Below, one piece after another: positions 24,426 to 38,280 of a stretch of DNA of 64,000 nucleotides. The position numbers and the translations under genes are program-made. The first letter of the stretch is position 1. Each line of letters starts with the position of its first letter. Where the stretch lies: contig CM057235.1 of the NCBI GenBank assembly GCA_029891385.1, positions 16,358,001 through 16,422,000 on the forward strand. Direction: 5' to 3'. The notes below the pieces were generated by a model that was given only the letters and a program-made list of their open reading frames with translations, was not told the DNA's origin and did no database searches. The DNA comes from Erythroxylum novogranatense. Taxonomy: Eukaryota > Streptophyta > Magnoliopsida > Malpighiales > Erythroxylaceae.

Positions 24426-27400
24426 TGTTGGGACCCGATCCGGAGACTGGATCTCAACTGGAAAACGAAACGAAAATGGCCGAAACCATAGCGAATTCAA
24501 ATCAGACAAATCGAATCTGAAGGCGAATCGGATAACAAAGTGCGGAAACAAAATACAAACAAATCGAAGCAAAGCGGGCGGAAAGCGAAAACAAAAGCAA
24601 AAGTGAATCGAATCATAAAGTGAAAGGAACCGAAGTAGAAACATAAGATAAAAGAATCAAAAGCGAAGCGAACACAAATCGAATTATCGAATTGGCTCAG
24701 AACAAAACAACCAAACGATGCAATCGAACTGAAACACAAGTGCTGACATCTGAGAACAATTATTTTAGACAAACTAAAGGCTCAGCATTGGAAACCTTAA
24801 ACTAAACCTAATCCGAAATCGGTATACATTTTTTTTCTTTCTTTCTCATCTTATTCATCTTTCATACTAATCAAAACAATTTCCCTTTTTGGAAATTTGT
24901 CCTTAATCTCAAATTACTTGATTTTTCTTACTCATCGTTTTTCAAACTTATTACCAAAATCCTATATCTTATTCTTATTCTTTCTTTGCCATAAAAATTT
25001 CGGCAGCATAACGGTTTCATTTTACAAAACAAAAAACCTGCAATTGGCAAATGAACACTTATATAATACCCAAACAAAAACCCAGAATCATCGGACTCTC
25101 CCGTCCGGAAACTCAGCATAAACAAACGCAATCCTATTTCTAAAACACTTCAATAAGTCGCAAACAATCAAATTCAATCCATATCCAAAATACATTTTTA
25201 TCTCTACTCAATTTACATACGAAACCATAATGCACAATCCATAGCCATACACAATTCAAATTCCATAACTCGAGTTCTTACACAATTTCATAAACCATAT
25301 ATATCATAATTATTTCTTACAAAACCTTAATGGCATTCCAAGCCATTTACAAACCCAAAATACCAAAGTCCAAATATACGAATTACAAAAGTATGCAAAA
25401 TCGAATAGATGGCTTGATTCTCTTTCATCCAATCTCCTGCTCGAAATCCGGAGATGGGGATGAAGGGGGGTGAGCACAAAGCTCGTGGATAATATGTTTA
25501 TACAATGAACAATAAGCAAAAACCTTGCAAAACTCTTTTTACCTTTATAAAACCTTTTTCAACTTGAAAATCATCAATTGCTTATTTTTTAAACTTTTCA
25601 CATCATTGAAAAACCTTCATAAACAGATTCCAAAATTTTTCACGGTTGAAAACTCAATTTCACATTTCACAATTTCTAAAAAATTTTCTCAAATCATAAA
25701 AAAAATTCAAATCATGAATGGAATCACATAAAAACACAAATCAAAACATATAACATATCAAACGGTTTGGGTCGGTCCAAAACGGAATGTATTGCACATT
25801 TCCACATAACGGTCCTGTGCAGTCGTGAACGGAACGTACTACACTTTCCCGCATTGCAGTTCAGTGTAGTCGTGACTTATGGGAGTCTGAAATCGGAGCT
25901 TCAATTCCACTAGCGGGCAGGCGGGTGAAGCCTTTAAAAATGAGACCAGTGCACTGACTCTACTTAATGGACCTAACTAAACCCATATAACACATATTCA
26001 TGCTTGAAAAAAATCAGATTGCCCGAAGGCACAATTTGGCAACTAAAATTTTCATATCATGTCATATCATATGCAAACATAAAGACGATCACAAATTTCA
26101 ACTAAGAATGACATCAAAATCAAAGAATGTAACTTTTTAGCAAAACTTCCAAATAATTCAAACTCAATGCCTCACAAATTCACATATTAAAATTTCTTAA
26201 TCAATTTAAATACAATGAATTCTAACGATTATTTCAACTTTATCCAATCATTCAAAAATCCATTGAATATAGAAATTTTTCCGAAACAATTTTAAGAATT
26301 TCTTAAATCATTCGTAAATAATGAATTTAACGATTTATAACTCTTGCCAAAATCAAATCAATTCAATCATTTGAAAAACAATAATCTATAAACATATATA
26401 CTTTCTTTATTTTTCCAAAACTTATACAAAGCTTATAATTCAAAGTATAATCATATTACCTACCTCGAATCGATGCTAGAAGCTTATCCCTAGCTTCAAT
26501 TTAACTATTGCTTCTTTCTTTCTTCCAATTAAAATTTCCCTAAACCATTTTCACCCAAATTCAACATCAATAAAAGCATAATTACTCAAATTGAGCTTAG
26601 AAAACACTAATCCCTCATACATTCAAGCTATCTAAATCAAAAACTTCCAAAATCTCCAAATCACAAAAATTGGGCATAAACCCTAATTCACAATTATCCA
26701 AAATTGAACCAATAGAACTAAGCAATCACCAAAATTGACTTCACAACTAACAAACCCATATCATTTCCAAGGTTTCTAAACCAAAAATTCATTTAAAACT
26801 CAAAACTTAAAATTTTCTCTTACATTATTTCTCCACCATTTTCGGATTTATTGGGCTTGAGAGGAAGCTTTCACCTTCTTCCATCTTTTTCCCCTTGAAT
26901 CAACTCAAAACTCATGCTAGAAGATCCAAAAATTCAAAACCCTAGTTGCTCTCTCTTTTTCCCTCTTCTTCTCCTAGCTGAAAATGCTCTCTTCCTTTCT
27001 TTCTTATTCTCTTCTTTTGTTTTCTTTGAAACTTAAACAAATTCGTGGGTTGCTACACCTCTTAAACAGCATCCCACTTGACATGTCATTAATGAATGAC
27101 AAAATACCATACAGCCCTTACATGTAAAGCTTAAACCTTAACTCATTAAGTAAACTTCCACAATTGCCCCTAAACTTTATTTCAATTCATGCTTACTTTA
27201 GGAAAATTTTCTCACTATCGAATTGAAGGAATTTGTTAAAACTTCCTTCTAGAGAAACATTATTCATTGTTGTAATTTCATAATGCCACTAAAATCATTT
27301 AATTTGGTGGACTACACCAAAAGTTATACTCAAAACATTTCAGATTAGTCTTATGCTAACACATTTTCTAGCACTTTATTTCCATCCAACGATTGATATT

Positions 27401-29021
27401 CTTAAAGACAGAATTGAAACTTTATTTCTTCATAACAATTGTATCCCTATTTCTCTAGTTTAATCCAAATCAAGAATCACCCCATTTGGATAACTAGAGC
27501 AAAAGTTATGGCCAAAATACGTTCAGATTTTACTAATCTAAGACTGCACACAAATCCGAAATTCCATTCCGAAATTGAAAGTCTTAGGGGCTAAATTGAA
27601 ATTCACTTTCTTCATATGACTTGTAGCCCCATGTCTTAACTTTATTTTTTCTCAAGAATCACTTCAATCGGATCACCATAGATTAAGAATTTCTCAAAAT
27701 ACTGAACTATGTTTGGAAAATTTCCCACTCAATTTGATTAATTTAATCAACCTCAATTTAATCTCAAAAATTCATAATTTTCCCATGAGGATATAGATAA
27801 TTGTCTTAGAAATCCAACGCTTTAAAAACCAAGTCAATCGGATGTCGGACGGAAAAGAAAAGAACAAAAGAATAGGAAAAGGTCATATTTCCTATAAGAT
27901 AAAATAATAATTAAATAAATTAAAAAATAAAAATATAATAATAATTAAATAAAAAAGACCCTTCTCACGAGGGTGATACGTCGCCCTCGCGAGCGGGCTT
28001 CCGAACGTTTTTTTTTCATATATATATATATATCTGAATTTTTTTCCAAAAATCATATCTTTTGATTCCGAAATTCAAATTTGACAAATTTGATTTCAAT
28101 AGAAAGCTCAAAGAAATTTTTACAACTTCCATGAAGAACTCGAAAATTAATACAATCTCTAAAGTGATCAAATTTCTAATCAAAGATTCTGCCCAAGTAA
28201 TAAATCTCTAAACAATAACTCAATTTTGAAAATTTCTATCTTTCAACTCCAAAGTCCAAACATGTCATATTTTATATCAATGCAAAGATCAAAAAGAAGC
28301 CTACAACTTTCCTGAAGGAAAGAAAAATCAATTTGACCCCTAAGGGGGTCAATTTTTCAGTCAAAAGTTATGTCCATTAATAATCATGCTAAAACAATAA
28401 TAGAAATTTCCAAAAATCATAACTTCCTATTTCATGATCCAAAAATTTTATACTTTATATCAATGGAAAGATAAAAACATAATCTAAAACTTTCATAAGA
28501 ACTCAAAAGCATTTTCAAACTCTAACTAAGTCAATTCTTTAGTCAAAGTTTCTGCCATACAATTGGTCAACCTATGCCACATTCAAACTTCCAAATTTCA
28601 TAACTTTTAATTCTGACATCGAAAACTATCATACTTTATGGCGACAGAAAGCTCTCAATAGAAGCTACAAGTTTCATGAGGATCATTTTCTTAAATTTTT
28701 CTTAAATCAAAAAATCAACTCTCAAGTCAAACTTTCTATCACTATTCATCCCCAAAAGTCAAACTTTCTTAATTCTTTAAATTCTCACACTTTTTCTCTT
28801 TATTTCTTGATTTTCAACTTCCATTTCTATCTACTAATTCACATTAACTTTCATGACCATACAAATCTATTCAAAATCCCAAAATTATCAAAATCAATCA
28901 ATTCTTTTTCTCATCACTTTCCTTTAAGTATAAATACATCTATACCATAACATATACACAAAAACACTCATTTCTTTTCAATTATTATTTCTAAATTCTA
29001 ATTAAAAATCGGGTTCCAACA
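24426..29021 (-). repeat. 5' LTR of gypsy element A (4.6 kb)
   Basis: On the minus strand starts TGTTGGAACCCGATTTTTAA (29021) and ends CGGGTCCCAACA (24426), directly before the primer site. Its first 371 bp match the truncated partner at 23553-23923. It shares blocks with the LTRs at 29290 and 34546 (CCTGTG(C/T)AGTCGT motifs near 25815 and 25860; the 'gagctc...cactagcgggcaggcg' block near 25898-25925), so the families are related. All reading frames in it are chance. It contains a CpG-rich island at about 27960-28005 in AT-rich surroundings and a (TA)n run at 28018-28033. Confidence 0.85.
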
Positions 29022-29289
29022 ACATTCGTAATAGAAGTATGGATGATTTGCCACAATCATAACAGAGAGAAAAAATCAAGTGCCACGATCGTGGCCTGCA
29101 CTACAGAAAATGAGGATAGCTTCCCAAATATGACTTACTGAAGGACATTTGAGACTTTTTGTGTTGGACTTCATTTTCGGAGCCTAACACTTGTGGAATA
29201 TCATAAGACTTAAGTGTGTGTATTATCTTGTAGGGTTGTTTCAATGAACCCTCCTTAGCCAATTCATCTTTATTCTCTGATACCATGAG
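29022..29289 (-). mobile_element. Primer site and leader fragment of gypsy element B
   Basis: On the minus strand the LTR end at 29290 is followed by CTCA and TGGTATCAGAG (29275-29285), an 11-base tRNA-iMet primer site, then a leader matching that at 34400-34545. Both leaders encode a similar short open segment (D-E-L-x-K-E-G-S-L-K-Q-P-Y-K-I-I), probably chance or a leader peptide. At 29021 the sequence gives way to the LTR of element A, so the remainder of this internal region is lost. Confidence 0.75.
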
Positions 29290-31833
29290 TGTTGGACCCC
29301 AATTTCGAAATATTCTTATACTGAAGTAGTATTCTACTACTCATTAATTGTTGGGACTTTGCCCTCGTGAGTCACGGGCCTGATGTCGTAAGTGACATTT
29401 GAACGCGCATCCTATAAGGGTGGCGTGCCCACACCAGTTAAACATAAAAAACAAACTCATTTCTCCTATTTCAGAACAGATTTTGGGAAACCTCCAACTG
29501 GAATTACAATTTGACTTCTTTAGAACATTTGTTCCCCATTGTCTTAAGTTACTAATGAGGGCAGCCTGCGGGTCGCGGTCGCGACTTGTCCCTTTTTGCA
29601 TTTCTTCTTTTGACATTGTATTGGTAAAAAGTGCATAACTTTCATTATAAATATTAGATTAACGTTATTCAAAGATCGTTTTGAAGAGAAGTTCTAGACC
29701 TACAACTTCTATGCAGATCCCAAAAAGATATTTTACCTCCAAAAGGGTTTAAATTTTGAATCAATGTAGCTATCCTGAGTGTCCATCCTATGCAACATCA
29801 CAAACTTCTAATGATCATATCTCTCAACTCCAATGTCCAAAAATTCATACTATATAGTGTTGGAAAGCTGGAAAGATAAACTACAACTTTCAAGAAGAAA
29901 ATTTTGTCTAATTCAACCTATATTAATATAGATTTTCCACTGAAATCAAAACACAAATTTTTCCCCTACGGAAAACTTGAAATTTGCACTGTACAAACTT
30001 GGAATGTCATGAACATAACCATTCAACTACCAATATTATTTCAATAAAATCTATAATATTTACTCATTTGACTCATCACCTACAACTAATTCTCAACATT
30101 CACAAAAATCATATCTTTCTTTTCCATAATATCTAACTTATTTGTATAACAATAATTCAAGTTCAATATTCATCATCTCAAGTTGATAACTTCTCCAAGT
30201 ATACATAATTTCAACTCAACATCATTCATACACAATTCATATTTCATTAACATCATAAGATAAGCATTTTTACAAAGCTTTAATGGGCATTTTAAGCCAC
30301 AATACATCAATGTCTCAAAATCCTTAAAATACAAAAGATACTTGAATTAATAATTCTTGAAATGCGACTAAAGCCTCATGGTTACAAAATCTAGCTTAAA
30401 ATACAACATATGCAACTTGGAGTGATGCCTGGACTCTCGATCACTCGATCTCCTGCTCATCACCTAGAGATAAGAAGAAATTGGGGTGAGCTTGAAAACT
30501 CGTGGGTAACAAATTTATAATGAAAAAATAAGCAAAACCTTTGAAATGTTCATTTGTCAATACAAAGTTTTGATTCATAAAACATATTGTTCTTAAATTC
30601 ATAACCAAAATTCACAAACTACAAATTATGTATGCTTCAAACTTGTTAACATATCATAAGCACATAAGCACATTATAATGGTTTGGGTAGATCTATAAAT
30701 ATGAAGAACTACACATGTCCACATAATGGTCCTGTGTAGTCGTAAACTTGATGTACTATCACAATCCCATATAGTGGTTTTGCGTAGACGTAAACTTGAG
30801 AGAGTCCATGAAGGAGCTCCGTGCCACTAGCGAGCAGACGAGAGAAGCCCTTTACTTGGTCAACGTGCACGTGACATACTTGAATGAATTACACCAAACC
30901 CACATAAGATGTAATTTATGAATTAAAAACCGTTTTCCCGAATGGCACATTTTTGGAAACTTGTTTTTCATGAACATAAGATATTTCGAAAACCATTTCC
31001 GAAAACATGATTTCATAAACATTTATCTTTTCAAAAAGAATCATTTTCAAAGTATTTTCATAAATCATCAACACAATTCATATATCAAACATATAACAAT
31101 TTCACAATCCATTCAAGAAGTAATAAATGCAACATTTATGATGAAATTGAAATTATTAAACTTCCTTGATTCAAAGAAAACATTTAGTGACTTATTTACT
31201 CTATTATAAACATGTACCCACCTTGATTTCCTTGCTTAAAGACCTACTCAAAATGCCTCTCCTCTTGCTCCTCTTACCTTTTCTGATTTCCTTCATCAAT
31301 GGCAAAACCCCATTCAATAAGAATCTAATTGAAAAACCCACAATGTAAAATCACTAAAATTGATTCTAGAATACTTAAACCCATGCATTTTTTCTCTTCC
31401 TTCTTACACAACCCCAAAATCTCTCTTGAAGGCTTAGAAAAGATGAACCCTAGTTTGTCTTCTCTTCTTTTCTCTCTTTCACTAAAACCTCTCTTCTTCT
31501 CTTTTATTTTCGTTTTTCACTCTTCTCTCCATTCAATTCACATTTTTCTCTTCTTAACAATTAAGACAACATATTCTTCTTCCCATTTTAACCCTTAATG
31601 AGCGCAAAAAGTCCATTTTACCCTTCCTTATAAGCTTATGTTCTTTTAACCTGAAGTGATCTTCCAAAAATACCCTTGAAGATCCTTATTACCTTAGCAC
31701 TTTAATTCCATTAACCTATGCAATAAATCCTACAAACTTTGACATAATAATTAACTCCAAAAATTAAATCTATCAAAACCTCATAATTCATTCAAATTGT
31801 GCTTAACTAGAGAAAAAAATCTAGGGACCAACA
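29290..31833 (-). repeat. LTR of gypsy elements B/C (2.5 kb), shared between two internal regions
   Basis: On the minus strand it starts TGTTGGTCCCTAGATTTTTT and ends GGGGTCCAACA. It matches 34546-37249 along most of its length, with one block of nearly 470 bp missing (compare 29545 with 34805-35265) and another block present here but absent there (about 30150-30560). It has a polypurine tract on its right and a primer site on its left, which means it acts as 3' LTR for the right internal region and 5' LTR for the left one. Confidence 0.85.
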
Positions 31834-34545
31834 TTTCTCGGCCATTTAAAAGAATTTTGTCTTTGAAATTCTTATCTGACTGATCAAGAGGTAGGGGTAT
31901 GCTTCCTCTTATGCTCCTCCATTTTCCATTTAACTTCATCACTCGAATAATTTCTTTGAAATCACCCTAGTTAATGGATTCAATCAATCCTTCAATTACT
32001 TATTTAGATATCACACTATCTTAACTATTTCCTCAATATATTTCAGATTACTCACAATTTTTCCACTTTCTGCGTTGATAACACCAATATCAGATCATAT
32101 CGATATTTCTTAGCATACTTGCATATAACACATTATGAACCTGAGACATCTTTGTTAGTAATACTAACTCATAAACCAATGGTTCAATTCTTAATAACTT
32201 TATATGGGCTAATACAATCCAAGCTTAGTTGTTTCTTTACCCTTTCCTGAGCATATCTTGCACTAGGTTTGATAACCTCACTCATTTGTACGATCATAAT
32301 CCTTCAAACAACTCTATCTATTGTCTCAATCTCATATTCAATTCTTTCAACTCAATAATTACCTTAAAATTCTCTTTACTTTCATCACTCATACAATTTA
32401 CACGTTTTTTCCTTAATATTCAAACTTCTCAACTTTTCGAATACATTTATCATATCATCAAACTTTTTCTTGGATCGCTTTAATCTTCAACACCATAGTA
32501 CTATTGAGGGAATTTGTTAACTCGAAAAAATATTGTCAAAACCCCATATGCCCACGAGTAGTTCTCATAATTTCTTAGGTAACTAATTCCTTAATGAGAT
32601 AACATTGTCTCATGTTATTTTCAATTTTCCAATTGACTTCCTTTCTTAAATGATTTTCTCCATTCTTTAGATTTCTTCATATTTCACATTGACTTATTCT
32701 AATGTTTGCTCATTCATACTCGTTTCTCCACACATTTCAATTTATTTGCAATCTTAACTTCCTGATCAAAATCTAATTTATATCTCCTATGCATATTCAC
32801 ATATAATATAATGTGAACCTAAGTTCTCCTCACATTAGCAATAGTGTCATCTCAAATTAAAAAATTCACTCACATAGTTGGATACTTTTTCATCAAACAA
32901 AAATACATATACTCCCAGTAGCATATTCTACATTTTATACTTGTATCTCCGTCAGGAATAGGACTCCAATACTCACTTTTGAATCATTACATGTTCATTT
33001 CTGATTTGTTTTTTCATTGATCATTCTTAATATAGACTATCTTATTTGCTTAACCTAATTAAATAAAATTTCTTCTTCAAAAGAATATTTCTTGCTACTA
33101 TCATCTATACTATTCAAGCAATCTTTATCAATCAACTATTATCATCATCGCATTAACAACCATTCTTAATAAATCAAGAAAACCAATTTCTACTATTCAT
33201 AATATCTCAATAAGGTCAATCTTTGCCATAATGTATATGATTAGAATATCCTTTGTAATAAGGCTCAGTGAAGTGTTAAGCGGATTCATTTACTCTTATA
33301 CCTTGGTATATACCATCAATATCATTGCATCTTATCTAGATATGTATTTATGACAATTCACCAATTAATAACTTATGCTAAGGCTACCTTAATCTCATTT
33401 AATTCCGACAACACTTCTCCTTTTTCACCTATCCTTAATTGTGGGGACTATGTTATGATTGTGCCCTCCTTTTTCCTCGAATTCATCACTCATTGTAACA
33501 TTATCAACAATCTCAATCTATCCCCGACTGATCATTATAAGCACTTTCATGTGTTACTCTAGTTCCTCTTAGACTTTAAACTATGAGAACTATGACTAAC
33601 AAATATCTAATAAGTCATAGATTGCTTCCTATATCATCTCCACACATATAATACATATGTGCTCAATATTCTCACTTGTTATGATAATCCCATTATCAGA
33701 TAGGTACTCGCAATAATAATTCAACTTAACCTTTTGAACTTGTACATATGTTGCTATCATTCATCTCATCTTCCAATTATCCTTCATTACATCTTACATA
33801 CGTATGTTCGCAATCAATTCAAAATTATAGATGTATAATCATTATGAAATTCTAATCTCAATTCCACTAATATATTCTTATGATGGATGATAACTCTTAT
33901 CATATTAATCAAAAAACACTTTGGTTCCAATTTCATCTTCTTAAGATCATAACAATTTATGTTTTCCTTACATTCTACTTGTATACTTTAATCTCATCAT
34001 TTCTACTTGTATTCCTACTTTCCTCAAATAATCTATGATAATATATTCACATCCATATCACTTTCAAGGATATACCTTCACAGTACAATATTGATTTCAT
34101 ATTCAATAATGCATCCCCCAGTACAAATACGTTGAATCATCTTCTGTCATATTTACCTATGTACTATTTCTCATTTCTAATTATCCACAACTTTCATTTT
34201 CTTATATGATGGAAAAGTTTCATTTTTATCACTAATTCTATCAGGTCAAACTCCTAACAATTACTCATGCGTGTAACTCATACGCATGCGTCTTAGACTA
34301 AGGATCTGTTATTGCTGCATACTAAGACATGCCAAAATGTATGTAACTTGATACATATTTCTAAAAATGCCCATGTAAGATACTAAACCTAGGCACTCTG
34401 ATGCCATAAGATGTTGGACTTCATTTTCAGAGCCCAACTCTTGTGGAATATCATAAGACTTGAACGTGCGTATTATCTTATAGGGTTGTTTCAATGAACC
34501 CTCCTTAGCCAACATCAGTTCATCTTCATTCTCTAATACCATGAG
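31834..34545 (-). mobile_element. Degenerate chromovirus-like internal region (2.7 kb)
   Basis: Bounded by a polypurine-type end on the left (minus strand CAAAATTCTTTTAAATGGCC before the LTR) and a primer site TGGTATTAGAG on the right (34531-34541). Reading the minus strand, the segment near 31900-31960 gives NYSSDEVKWKMEEHKRKHTP, and 32599-32680 gives KNGENHLRKEVNWKIENNMR; both look like the end of a gypsy chromodomain (W-x-N-H-x-x-E-E-A-T-W-E). Two such ends imply a duplication. No other domain survives; half of the usual length is gone. The chromodomain is the reason for calling these elements chromoviruses. Confidence 0.6.
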
Positions 34546-37249
34546 TGTTGGGCCCTAATTCTGAACTATTCTTATACTGAAGTAGTATTCTGCTACTCAT
34601 TAAGTGTTGGGACTCCGCCCTCATGAGTCACAGACCTGACGTCCTAAGTGACATTCAAACACGCATCCCACAAGAGCAGCGTGCCCACACTAGTCAAACA
34701 TAAAAAACAAACTCATTTCTCCTATTTCAGAATAGATTTTAGGAAACCTCCAATTGGAATTACAATTTGACTTATTTAGAACATTTGTTCCCTATTTTCT
34801 TAAGTTTCTAATAACACTAAAATCATTCAATTTGGTTTAGAAATCTGAAAATTATACCCCAAAACATTTTTAGGCTGCGAATAAACTGAAACTATACACT
34901 GTACTCAAATTGCATCCAGAAATTGAAAGTCTTAGAGACTGAATTAAAATTAAGTATCTTTAAAGGATTTTTATATCTATGTCTTTAGTTTATTTAGAAA
35001 CAATAATCATCTCATTTGGAACTATATAGATCAAGATATCATCCAAATACCGAAGTATGTTCAATAAAATATCCAGTTCATGCTCTTCCAGTTGATACCC
35101 TTACTTACTTTCCATCCATTTTTTTCGAATCAATACCAAAGGATATAAATTTATATATATATATATATATATATATAAATATGTTAAGAATCCAATGCTT
35201 TAAAAATTAGGTCATTTGGAGGTCAGATGACAAAGTTATGGCCAAAAGAGTGGAACATGTTGCGGATCGCGATCGCTACTTGTCCCTTCCAACTTTTGTT
35301 CTTCCAACCTATATTGGTAAAAAGGGCATAAATTTCACTAGAAATATCAAATTAAGATCATTCAGAGACCATTTAGAAGAGGACTTCTAGAATTACAACT
35401 TCCATGAAGACCTAGAAAATATATTTTACCTCTAAAAGGGTTAAAATTTCAAATCAACGCAGCTATCCTGAATGTTCATCCTATGCAACATCACAAACTT
35501 CTAATGATCATATCTCTCAATTCAAATGTCCAAAAACTTCATACTATATAGAATTGGAAAGCTAAAAAGATAAAATACAAATTCCAAGAAGAAAACTTTG
35601 TCTAATTCAACCTACATTAATACAGATTTTCCCTTGAAGTCAAAATATGGATTTTTCCCCTACAGAAAACTTGAAATTTGCAGTGTACAAACTTGAAATG
35701 TCACGAGCATAACCGTTCAAATACCAATATTATTTCATTAAACTCTCTAATCTCTACTTATTTGACTCATTACTTACAACTAATTCTCATCATTCACAAA
35801 ATCTTATCTTTCTTTTCCATAATATCTCACTTATCTGTATAACAATAATTCATGTTCATTTGTTAATACAAGTTCTAATTAAATTCATAAAATGTATCTT
35901 CGTCAAATTCATAACCAAAACTCACAAACTACAAATTATGTATTCATCAAACTTGTTAACATATCATAAGCACATAAGCACATCAGAATGGTTTGAGTAG
36001 ATCCATAAACATGACGAACTACACATTTCCACATAATGATCCTGTGTAGTTGTAAACTTGACGTACTATCGTAATCTCACATAGTAGTTTTGCGTAGATG
36101 TAAATTTGAGGGAGATCATAAAGAAGTTCCGTGCCACTAGCGGGTAGGCAAGAAAGTCTTTAACTTGGTCAACGTGCACGTGACATACTTCAATGGATTA
36201 CACCACATGTAATTCATGAATTAAAAACTGTTTGCCTAAATGGCACATTCTTGGAAACTTGTTTTTGATGAATATGAGTTATTTCGATAACCATTTTTGA
36301 AAACATGATTTCATAAGCATGCATCTTTTCAAAAAGAATCATTTTCAAAGTCTTTTCATAAATCATCAACACAATTTATATATAAAACATATAACAATTT
36401 CACAATCCATTCAAGAAGCAATAAATGCAACATATATGATGCAATTGAAATTATTAAACTTCCTTGAGTCAAAGAAAACATTTAGTGGCTTATTTACTCT
36501 ATTATAAACATGTATGCACCTTGAATTCCTTGCTTAAATACTTGCTCAAAATGCCTTTCCTCTTGCTCCTCTTGTCTTTCTTGATTTCCTTCGTCAATGG
36601 CAAAACCCCATTCAATAGGAATCCAATTGAAAATCCCATATGCAAAATTACTAAAATTGATTCTAGAATACTTAAACCCATGCATTTTATAAACTCCATG
36701 AACTAAAGCCCTTTTGAAAATCCAAAAGATTCAAAATCAAACGTACCTTGAATCTTCACCGAATGAAGAGTTTCTTGACTCAAATGGAAGCTCTTCTCTT
36801 CCTCTTTCTTTTTCCCTTCTTATATAACCCCAAAATCTCTCTTGAAGGCTTAGAAAAGATGAACCCTAGCTTATCTTCTCTTCTTTTCTCTCTTTCACTG
36901 AAACCTCTCTTCTTCTCTCTTATTTTCATTTTTCACTCTTCTTTCCCTTCAATTCATGTTTGTCTTCTTAACAAGCAAGACAACATATTCTTCTTCCCTT
37001 TTTTTTACCCTTAATGAGCTCAAAAATTCCATTTTACCCTTCCTTATAAGCTTATGTTCTTTTAACCTGAAGTGATCTTCCAATAATACCCTTGAACCTC
37101 CTTATTACCTTAGCGCTTTAATTCCATTAACCCATGCAATAAATCCTACTAACTTTGGCATAATAATTAACTCCAAAAATTAAATCTATCAAAACCTCAT
37201 AATTCATTTAAATCATGCTTAACTAGAGAAAAAAATCAGGGGGCCAACA
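34546..37249 (-). repeat. 5' LTR of gypsy element C (2.7 kb)
   Basis: On the minus strand starts TGTTGGCCCCCTGATTTTTT (37249) and ends TAGGGCCCAACA (34546), followed by CTCA and a primer site. Homologous to 29290-31833. Contains a (TA)n run at about 35149-35176 and a CpG-rich palindrome stretch, GCGGATCGCGATCGC, at about 35261-35275. Confidence 0.85.
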
Positions 37250-38280
37250 TTTTGGACCTGGGAAAACCCTAGGGATTACCTAAAATAGAAAAGGCTATAT
37301 ATAGAAAGAGAAAGAACGTTAGGGGGAGCTCCAACTTCTATCACTTTGGAAAAACTCCAAGAAGTAAAAAGAAGAATAGAGAGAAGAGGAAGAAAAGGAG
37401 GGAGGAGTGAACTTCAGCTGCTACTGCTTTCTTGGGCCATCCTGATCCCATCCAAGAGACATTTCCTTTTCATCTTTGTCATTTTTCTTCTTTGAATGTG
37501 TAAGATGGATATGATGATGTTGATGGATTTAGGATTGATGATGATATTTTAACTTTTCTTTAAGGATTTAAACTTGATTCAATATTAATCTAGTTGTTTT
37601 AATGTTAATTCATTTGGATGTTCTGATTATTTGTTGTAACTTCATGCTTCGGTAATAAATCGAGAGAGTGAACCGAATGCAAAATGATTGAGTTGGTTAA
37701 TGAGATTAATTGACCTAATAGATCATGCAAATAATCAAATTAGTAATTATATGGAGAGAGATCTCGTGTGAAGACCCATTGTTTAATAGAATGCTTAAAA
37801 TTTGATTAGGTTGTAGGCTGATTGTTAATCGAGAAATTACATGTTCGGTAATGCAACTTAATTATTGTTCATCAATAAAGGCTTAGTGATTATAACTCAA
37901 GAGAGTAATCCACCCTTCGATAGTTTAGAACCGACACCACATTATCACAAAAGTGATTAAGTTAACATTGGTGACAAGATATATCCCTTTCTCATAATTT
38001 TGGTAATTTTTCTTGTGTGATTTCTCATTGTGAATTTCGTCGTGTGTAATATTCAACTTTGTTTGTGTTAATTTTATAAACTAATTTTTTGTCAATCACC
38101 TTCACGTATTTACTTTTCTATTCGTTTTTATTTTCATTTCAATAGTTCTTTAGGCCTTAGATAACTCAGAATTAGATCAGTTCAACAACTTCTCGAGGGA
38201 TCGACACCTCATATATTGCACCCATGACCTATACGCTTGTAGTATATTGAGGGTTTTAAATAGATTAAAACTTGCTCAAT
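37250..38280 (+). mobile_element. Athila/Tat-type LTR remnant
   Basis: Composition and phrase order resemble the LTR at 5.7-7.06 kb and Tat/Athila LTRs generally: a GGAAAAACTCCAAGAAG tract, repeated 'cgagagagtgaaccg' and 'caagagagtaatccaccc' phrases, and a U5-like ending TCTCGAGGGATCGACACCTC (38192-38211). No coding sequence or second LTR was found, so it may be a solo LTR or broken end. Confidence 0.35.

Noticed and set aside
24357..24772. Two overlapping minus-strand Phe/Leu-rich frames resembling membrane proteins
   Set aside because: They arise from GAA/CGAA-type repeats in the U5 end of the LTR of element A; the primer site and LTR end lie within them.
29101..29286. Short frame similar to 34309-34542, suggesting a conserved peptide
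   Set aside because: Similarity is explained by the duplicated leader of two retroelements; the frames diverge where the elements do.
31329..31598. 89-codon frame with hydrophobic C-terminus, also at 36748-37014
   Set aside because: It is the same CT-rich LTR segment in two LTR copies; appearance in two LTRs and absence of any domain argue against a gene.
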